A program made the translations under genes and the position numbers. The notes under the pieces are model-generated. The model saw only the letters and a program-made list of their open reading frames with translations, searched no databases and was not told the origin of the DNA. From Streptomyces lacrimifluminis (GTDB lineage Bacteria > Actinomycetota > Actinomycetes > Streptomycetales > Streptomycetaceae), in the NCBI RefSeq assembly GCF_014646095.1, contig NZ_BMMU01000015.1, positions 124,001 to 188,000 of the forward strand: a stretch of 64,000 bases of DNA, in the 5' to 3' direction. Positions 59,819 through 64,000 of the stretch are shown here, piece by piece. Position 1 is the stretch's first letter; each line of letters starts with the position of its first letter.

Positions 59819-61798
59819 TTGCGAGGACATGCCACCGACCCCGCCCGCCCCACCGATCCCGGCCACAGACGCCCGCGCAGGGCCGCCGGTGCGCTCGCCT
59901 CGGCGGCGCTGCTGCTGCCGCTGCTCGGCGCGGCCCCGGCCGAGAGCGGTGCCTCGGCCACCCGGCTGCAGCGCTCCTTCGCCTCGGCGGCGGACCGGTA
60001 CCACGTGCCGCAGAGCCTTCTGCTCGCCGTCTCCTACCTCCAGTCCCGCTGGGACACGCACACCGGGGCGCCCAGCGTCACCGGCGGCTACGGCCCCATG
60101 CACCTCACCGACGCCCGTACCGCCCTCGCGAACGCCCCGCACCACAGCGAGGGCACGGAGGACGCGCGCGGCGACAGTGCCCGCCCGGCCCTGCACCCCG
60201 CCGCCGAGGTCCCGACGCAGGCCGAACTCCCGTCCCGTCTGCGGACGTTGACGAAGGCCGCCGAGCTGACCGGCCTGCCCGCGCGACAACTCCGCACCGA
60301 CCCGGCCGCCAATGTGGCCGGCGGCGCCGCACTGCTGGCCGCCGCCCAGCGGGACCTGGCCGAGCCGCTGAGCGCCGACCCGGCGGACTGGTATGGAGCG
60401 GTGGCCCGATTCTCCGGCGCCGACGACACCGCGACGGCGGCGGCGTACGCCGATGACGTGTACGACGTGCTGCGCACCGGTGCGGAGCGCACGACCGACG
60501 AGGGACAGCTCGTCACCCTCGCCGCGCGTCCCGAACTGGCCCCCGAAACAGCCCAGTTGCAGCGGACCGGACTGCGGAAGGTCTCCGCGGCGGGCACCGA
60601 GTGCCCGGCGACGGTGTCCTGCGAGTGGATTCCGGCGCCGCACGAGGAATTCGGCGAGGGCGACTACGGCAACCACGACCTGGGCAACCGGCCGGCCGGC
60701 CAGAGCATCCGGTACATCGTCGTCCATGACACCGAGGGCGCCTGGGACGGCGTACTGAACATGGTCCAGGACCCGACCTACGTGTCCTGGAACTACACGC
60801 TGCGCTCGACGGACGGGCACATCGCGCAGCATGTGAAGGCGAAGGACGTGGCCTGGCACGCGGGCAACTGGTACGTCAACGCCAAGTCGATCGGGCTGGA
60901 GCACGAGGGGTTCCTGGCGAACCCGGACGCCTGGTACACGGAGGCGATGTACCGGGCGTCGGCCCGGCTGGTGAAGTACCTGGCGGCCAAGTACGGCATC
61001 CCGCTGGACCGGCAGCACATCCTCGGCCACGACAACGTGCCAGGTCCGACCACCTCGACGGTTTCCGGCATGCACACCGACCCGGGCCCGTACTGGGACT
61101 GGCAGCACTACTTCACGCTGCTGGGCCGCCCCTTCGGGCGGACAGCTCACGTCCGGGGCGACAGCGCAGTGGTGACGATCCGGCCGGACTACGCGTCGAA
61201 CCGGCCGACGTACACCGGCTGTGTCACGGCGGGCCAGGCGTGTGCGGCGCACGGGTCGAGCGAGGTGCGGCTTTACTCGCAGCCGGACACCGCGTCGGCC
61301 CTCGTGAAGGACATCGGGACGCATCCCCCGGGCGGCGTCTCGACGATCGGTGTCAACGACATCGGGTCGCGGGTGTCCACCGGCCAGCAGTACGCCGTCG
61401 CGGAGCGCAGGGGCGACTGGACGGCGATCTGGTACCTGGGCCAGAAGGCCTGGTTCCAGAACCCGGCCGCGAACCCGACGGCGGTGGCTGCCGTCGGCGC
61501 GCTCGTGACCCCGAAGAACGGTCTGACGGAGATCCCGGTGTACGGGAGGGCCTACCCGGAGGCGTCGGCCTATCCGGCGGGTGTGCCTGCCCAGACGGTC
61601 TCGCCACTGCCGTACAAGCTGCCGTCGGGCCAGAAGTACGTGGCCGGGGAGAAGGTGCCGGGCGAGTACTACTACGCCGTCACCTTCGACCCTGCCTCGC
61701 ACCGGGTCGTGGTCGGCAAGGATCAGTACTACGAGATCCAGTTCGGCCACCGGGTGGCCTTCGTCCGGGCGGCGGACGTCCGGCTCACGCTGTCCTGA
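59819..61798 (+). CDS. Secreted N-acetylmuramoyl-L-alanine amidase
   Basis: 659 residues from the TTG at 59819, which has GGAG seven bases upstream; earlier in-frame ATGs would add an unlikely leader. RRPRRAAGALASAALLLPLL is a signal peptide with a twin-arginine-like basic head (about residues 17-36). A lysozyme/transglycosylase-like stretch follows (RYHVPQSLLLAVSYLQSRWD), then Amidase_2 at about 290-440 with zinc ligand His in IVVHDTEG, SWNYTLRSTDGHIAQH and HILGHDNVPGPTT; the C-terminal third is beta-rich, SH3-like. Cuts peptidoglycan stem peptides at the cell surface in growth or lysis. Confidence 0.9.
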   Translation: MRGHATDPARPTDPGHRRPRRAAGALASAALLLPLLGAAPAESGASATRLQRSFASAADRYHVPQSLLLAVSYLQSRWDTHTGAPSVTGGYGPMHLTDARTALANAPHHSEGTEDARGDSARPALHPAAEVPTQAELPSRLRTLTKAAELTGLPARQLRTDPAANVAGGAALLAAAQRDLAEPLSADPADWYGAVARFSGADDTATAAAYADDVYDVLRTGAERTTDEGQLVTLAARPELAPETAQLQRTGLRKVSAAGTECPATVSCEWIPAPHEEFGEGDYGNHDLGNRPAGQSIRYIVVHDTEGAWDGVLNMVQDPTYVSWNYTLRSTDGHIAQHVKAKDVAWHAGNWYVNAKSIGLEHEGFLANPDAWYTEAMYRASARLVKYLAAKYGIPLDRQHILGHDNVPGPTTSTVSGMHTDPGPYWDWQHYFTLLGRPFGRTAHVRGDSAVVTIRPDYASNRPTYTGCVTAGQACAAHGSSEVRLYSQPDTASALVKDIGTHPPGGVSTIGVNDIGSRVSTGQQYAVAERRGDWTAIWYLGQKAWFQNPAANPTAVAAVGALVTPKNGLTEIPVYGRAYPEASAYPAGVPAQTVSPLPYKLPSGQKYVAGEKVPGEYYYAVTFDPASHRVVVGKDQYYEIQFGHRVAFVRAADVRLTLS

Positions 61799-61809
61799 GC
61801 CATCGACGA

Positions 61810-61861
61810 CAGAGGTGAGGGCCGGGTTCCGCCACGTGGCGGAACCCGGCCCTCACCTCTG
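61810..61861. terminator. 52-bp perfect palindrome between convergent genes
   Basis: The 26 bases from 61810 are the exact reverse complement of the next 26, centre CACGTG, no spacer. It starts 12 bases after the amidase stop and ends 11 bases before the stop of the convergent gene, the right place for a bidirectional terminator. Confidence 0.85.
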
Positions 61862-61872
61862 CGAGCGTCGCT

Positions 61873-62370
61873 TCAGGCCGTCTGGAAGAGCTCCGCGGGC
61901 AGCGGCTTCAGCAGCGCGTACAGATCGTCCGTGATCGGACGGTCCCAGGCTGCGATGGTCACCAGGACGTTGTCGCTGCGGTCGAACTGCACGCAGGCGA
62001 TCCGGCTCTCGGAGAGCTTGAGACGGCGCACGATCAAAAGGTTGTCGCCCTGCATCACCGGGACGTCCTCGGTGCCGACGACGGTAACCTCCTCCTCGTT
62101 CTCCAGGGCCACCAACAGCTGGGCCACCTCGAACGGGACCTCGTCCTCGGCGACCTCACGGGCCGGGGAGCCCTCGGGCAGGTTGCCGATGACCATGGCG
62201 GGGCCACGGCCGCCGAACAGGTCGTAGCGCAGGAACACGCCCTGGCAGCTGCCATCGGGTGCGGGCAGCAGGCCCGCGCCGAGATTGCCGGGCCAGTCGC
62301 CCGGATCCATGGCCAGGACATCGAAGTCGGGGCCGGCGGGAGTGGCGCTGCGGCGGCGGAGGAACGACAT
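61873..62370 (-). CDS. Conserved hypothetical actinobacterial protein
   Basis: 165 residues, ATG 62370. Soluble; MSFLRRRSATPAGPDFDVLA at the start, a predicted beta-rich middle (GVFLRYDLFGGRGPAMVIGN) and alternating alpha/beta C-terminus (SRIACVQFDRSDNVLVTIAA). No signal, membrane helix or catalytic motif. Common as a stand-alone gene in Streptomyces. I do not recognise a named function. Confidence 0.7.
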   Translation of the reverse strand: MSFLRRRSATPAGPDFDVLAMDPGDWPGNLGAGLLPAPDGSCQGVFLRYDLFGGRGPAMVIGNLPEGSPAREVAEDEVPFEVAQLLVALENEEEVTVVGTEDVPVMQGDNLLIVRRLKLSESRIACVQFDRSDNVLVTIAAWDRPITDDLYALLKPLPAELFQTA

Positions 62371-62432
62371 ACAGCCATGGTACGGGTTTCACCGAACCTC
62401 CTGTCCCGCGGGCGCCGCCCCCGCACGTTGCC

Positions 62433-63047
62433 CTACTGGCTCGCCTGCTTGTGCCGCTCGTGATGGCGGGCGACCCGGGCCCGGTTCCCGCAGGCGGGTC
62501 TGCACCACTCCTGCCGCGGGTGCTCCTTGAGGAAGTAGCGCACACAGCGCGGCGCGTGGCAGGCCCGCAGCCGTTCCCGGTCCGCACCGGCGAGAAAGGC
62601 GACAGCGGCCCGCGCGAGCGCGGCCACGACCTCGCCCTCACCCCGCACGCCCTGGTGGCGTACGACGGGTTCGGCGTCGTCGGCCCAGTCGAGCACGGGG
62701 ACGGTGGGAGTGCGGGCGGCAGCCGCGTTGAGCCGGCGCAGCGCCTCGGCCAGGGGCAGCAGCCGTGCCGCGTCCGCCGGACTCGGTTCCCCGGGCCGCA
62801 CCGCGCGCGCGAAGAGGGTCCGCACGGCGGCACGCAGCTCCCGTACGGCGCTGAGCGCGGCTTCGTCGGCGACGAAGCCGTCCGTGTCCGGGAGGGTGTC
62901 GCGATGGGCGCGCACCCAGGCGGTGAGGGCTGCGGTGTGGGTGAGGTCGTCGGCGATGCCACCGTCGCCGTCGTGGCGGACGGTGAGGGCGAGGTCGAGG
63001 GTGAGCCGCGCGTCGCCGGTGAGGTCGCTGGTGATCAGGTCCCGCAT
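62433..63047 (-). CDS. ABATE/CGNR zinc-finger protein
   Basis: 204 residues. ABATE-like N-terminal domain (about 1-140) and a C-terminal CGNR zinc finger (CHAPRCVRYFLKEHPRQEWC, then the CGNR-R-A-R-H-H-E motif), presumed DNA-binding stress regulator. ATG 63047 is used; just before it TAGCAT-TAGC could serve as a -10 for a leaderless mRNA, and the duplicated GCTAAT may be an operator. An ATG at 63077 is the alternative start. Confidence 0.85.
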   Translation of the reverse strand: MRDLITSDLTGDARLTLDLALTVRHDGDGGIADDLTHTAALTAWVRAHRDTLPDTDGFVADEAALSAVRELRAAVRTLFARAVRPGEPSPADAARLLPLAEALRRLNAAAARTPTVPVLDWADDAEPVVRHQGVRGEGEVVAALARAAVAFLAGADRERLRACHAPRCVRYFLKEHPRQEWCRPACGNRARVARHHERHKQASQ

Positions 63048-63150
63048 GAGGCTAATGCTAATCCCCGCGACATCCATTAGCACCGCAGGGGCGGCCCTGC
63101 CGTTCACGGGGCAGCCCCTGTCGCGCCCTCACCCCAAGGACGATGGCGTC

Positions 63151-63393
63151 TCAGGTCAGGTCGAACTCCCCTTCCCGTGCCCCCGACACGAACGCGCCCC
63201 ACTCCGCGGGCGTGAAAATCAGGGAAGGGCTGTGCGGGCGGCCACTGTTGCGCATCGCGATGAACCCCTCGACAAAGGCGATCTGGACATCCCCCCGCCC
63301 ACTGCTGCTGGACTGCCAGTCGGCGTTGCTGAGGTCCAGCTCCGGCTTGTCCCAGCCCGCGAGCGGGTGCTCCTGGATCGTGCTCTCGGCCAC
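63151..63393 (-). CDS. DUF397 protein
   Basis: 80 residues. DUF397 pattern: WDKPELDLSNADWQSSSSGR, VQIAFVEGFIAMRNSGRP, SPSLIFTPAEWGAFVSGARE. GTG 63393 with GGAGGAG about 10 bases upstream. DUF397 genes normally sit next to an XRE-type regulator as a two-gene signalling or toxin-antitoxin-like unit; none is adjacent here, so this is an orphan copy. Confidence 0.85.
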   Translation of the reverse strand: MAESTIQEHPLAGWDKPELDLSNADWQSSSSGRGDVQIAFVEGFIAMRNSGRPHSPSLIFTPAEWGAFVSGAREGEFDLT

Positions 63394-63476
63394 GTCCGTG
63401 CTCCTCCCGGTTACGTCGTCCGCCGTCAGCCTAGCCATCGGTTCCTGCCGCCGACAGGCCACGTGAGGGGGACGCT

Positions 63477-64000
63477 TCAGGAGGTGGGCGGTTCGCTGCC
63501 GACGAGCCACATGGAAAAGAACTGGGAGCCACCGCCGTAGGCGTGCCCGAGGACCCGGCGGGCCCCGTCCACCTGGTGTTCTCCGGCCAGCCCGCGCACC
63601 TGGAGAGCTGCCTCCGCGAAGCGGATCATGCCCGAGGCGCCGATCGGATTGGTCGACAGAACGCCGCCCGACATGTTGACGGGCAGGTCCCCGTCCAGCT
63701 CGGTGACCCCGGACTCGGTGAGCTTCCAGCCCTCGCCCTCGGCGGCGAAGCCGAGGTTCTCCAGCCACATGGGTTCGTACCAGGAGAACGGTACGTACAT
63801 CTCGACGGCGTCGATGTCCCGGCGCGGGTCGGCGATCCCGGCCTGCCGGTACACGTCGGCCGCGCAGTCCTGGCCCGCCTGCGGCGACACCGCGTCCTTG
63901 CCCGCGAAGAGCGTGGGTTCGCTGCGCATCGCGCCGCCGTGCAGCCAGGCGGGCGGGCGCGGTGAGCGGGCGGCTCCGGCGCGGTCGGTGAGGATCATCG
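63477..64000 (-). CDS. Thiolase-family (acetyl-CoA acetyltransferase/lipid-transfer) enzyme, C-terminal part
   Basis: About 174 residues visible; the gene begins beyond 64000. The end of a thiolase: GVTELDGDLPVNMSGGVLST (before the conserved NPIGASGMIRFAEA), VDGARRVLGHAYGGGSQFFS with the C-terminal catalytic His/Gly region. Thiolases of this class act in lipid or sterol side-chain breakdown. Operon context not visible. Confidence 0.88.
   Translation of the reverse strand, partial: MILTDRAGAARSPRPPAWLHGGAMRSEPTLFAGKDAVSPQAGQDCAADVYRQAGIADPRRDIDAVEMYVPFSWYEPMWLENLGFAAEGEGWKLTESGVTELDGDLPVNMSGGVLSTNPIGASGMIRFAEAALQVRGLAGEHQVDGARRVLGHAYGGGSQFFSMWLVGSEPPTS

Noticed and set aside
1..64000. CRISPR arrays, tRNA or rRNA genes, insertion sequences
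   Set aside because: No regularly spaced repeats, no cloverleaf-like segments and no transposase or terminal repeats were found on reading both strands.

Overview
The window is a stretch of actinobacterial chromosome, almost certainly from a Streptomyces. GC content is very high with strong GC bias at third codon positions, and GTG/TTG starts are common. The gene content is also typical of the genus: an SsgA-like sporulation protein, an Nsd-type developmental regulator, a ClpP pair with a PopR-like activator, a SigB/SigF-type sigma factor with a RsbW-like kinase, an ECF42/DGPF pair, and DUF6777, streptophobe and DUF397 proteins. It reads as accessory chromosome rather than core: metabolic islets, stress genes, several decayed genes, no tRNA, rRNA or CRISPR array, and no intact mobile element.

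Layout. 1-4200: end of a DUF4383 membrane protein, a catalase, and an envelope-stress-like trio (LEA-like protein, holin-X, DUF3618). 4360-7870: an ECF42 sigma factor coupled to its DGPF partner, then three small membrane or unknown proteins on the minus strand. 7990-13613: a tight three-gene operon ending in a 983-residue TPR-CHAT (caspase-like) protease; its two partner proteins are not recognisable, and it is the best candidate in the window for a poorly described conflict or cell-death system. 13695-17622: a LacI regulator and a secreted multi-CBM glycoside hydrolase, each preceded by the same palindromic operator. 17801-19507: clpP-clpP-popR, in which the second ClpP lacks the catalytic histidine. 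19604-22243: a methyltransferase, the SigB-type sigma factor and the RsbW-like kinase; sigma and kinase genes both carry a GNNT-N15-GGGTAC promoter. 22244-29373: DUF6777 and streptophobe proteins, a Ser/Thr kinase, an SH3-like protein and an FHA-FHA-ABC transporter; shared TQVV motifs suggest a phospho-switch.

29443-36279: housekeeping-type enzymes (aldo-keto reductase with LysR, DinB-like protein, adenosine deaminase, VOC protein, PAP2 phosphatase, dienelactone hydrolase). 36400-41563: a secreted PI-PLC whose reading frame continues past its TAA, a DUF1330/DoxX group, a stretch with remnants, and an aldehyde dehydrogenase. 41705-47841: a dimethylsulfone (organosulfur) islet with sfnG, an FMN reductase and acyl-CoA dehydrogenase-like genes. 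It carries a cysteine-rich leader peptide but is partly decayed: sfnB is frameshifted, interrupted by a stop and truncated, and is joined at a deletion to a truncated SDR gene; its LysR is also shortened. 47828-51400: a stress membrane protein, two acetyltransferases and degraded genes. 51407-64000: a secreted tripeptidyl aminopeptidase, a baeRF3 protein, the SsgA-like protein, a PAS-PP2C phosphatase, the Nsd regulator, a phosphotransferase, a secreted amidase, CGNR and DUF397 proteins and, running off the right edge, a thiolase.

Start sites were chosen by hand from ribosome binding sites and family lengths. Family names are recognised from sequence features and memory, not from a database search.
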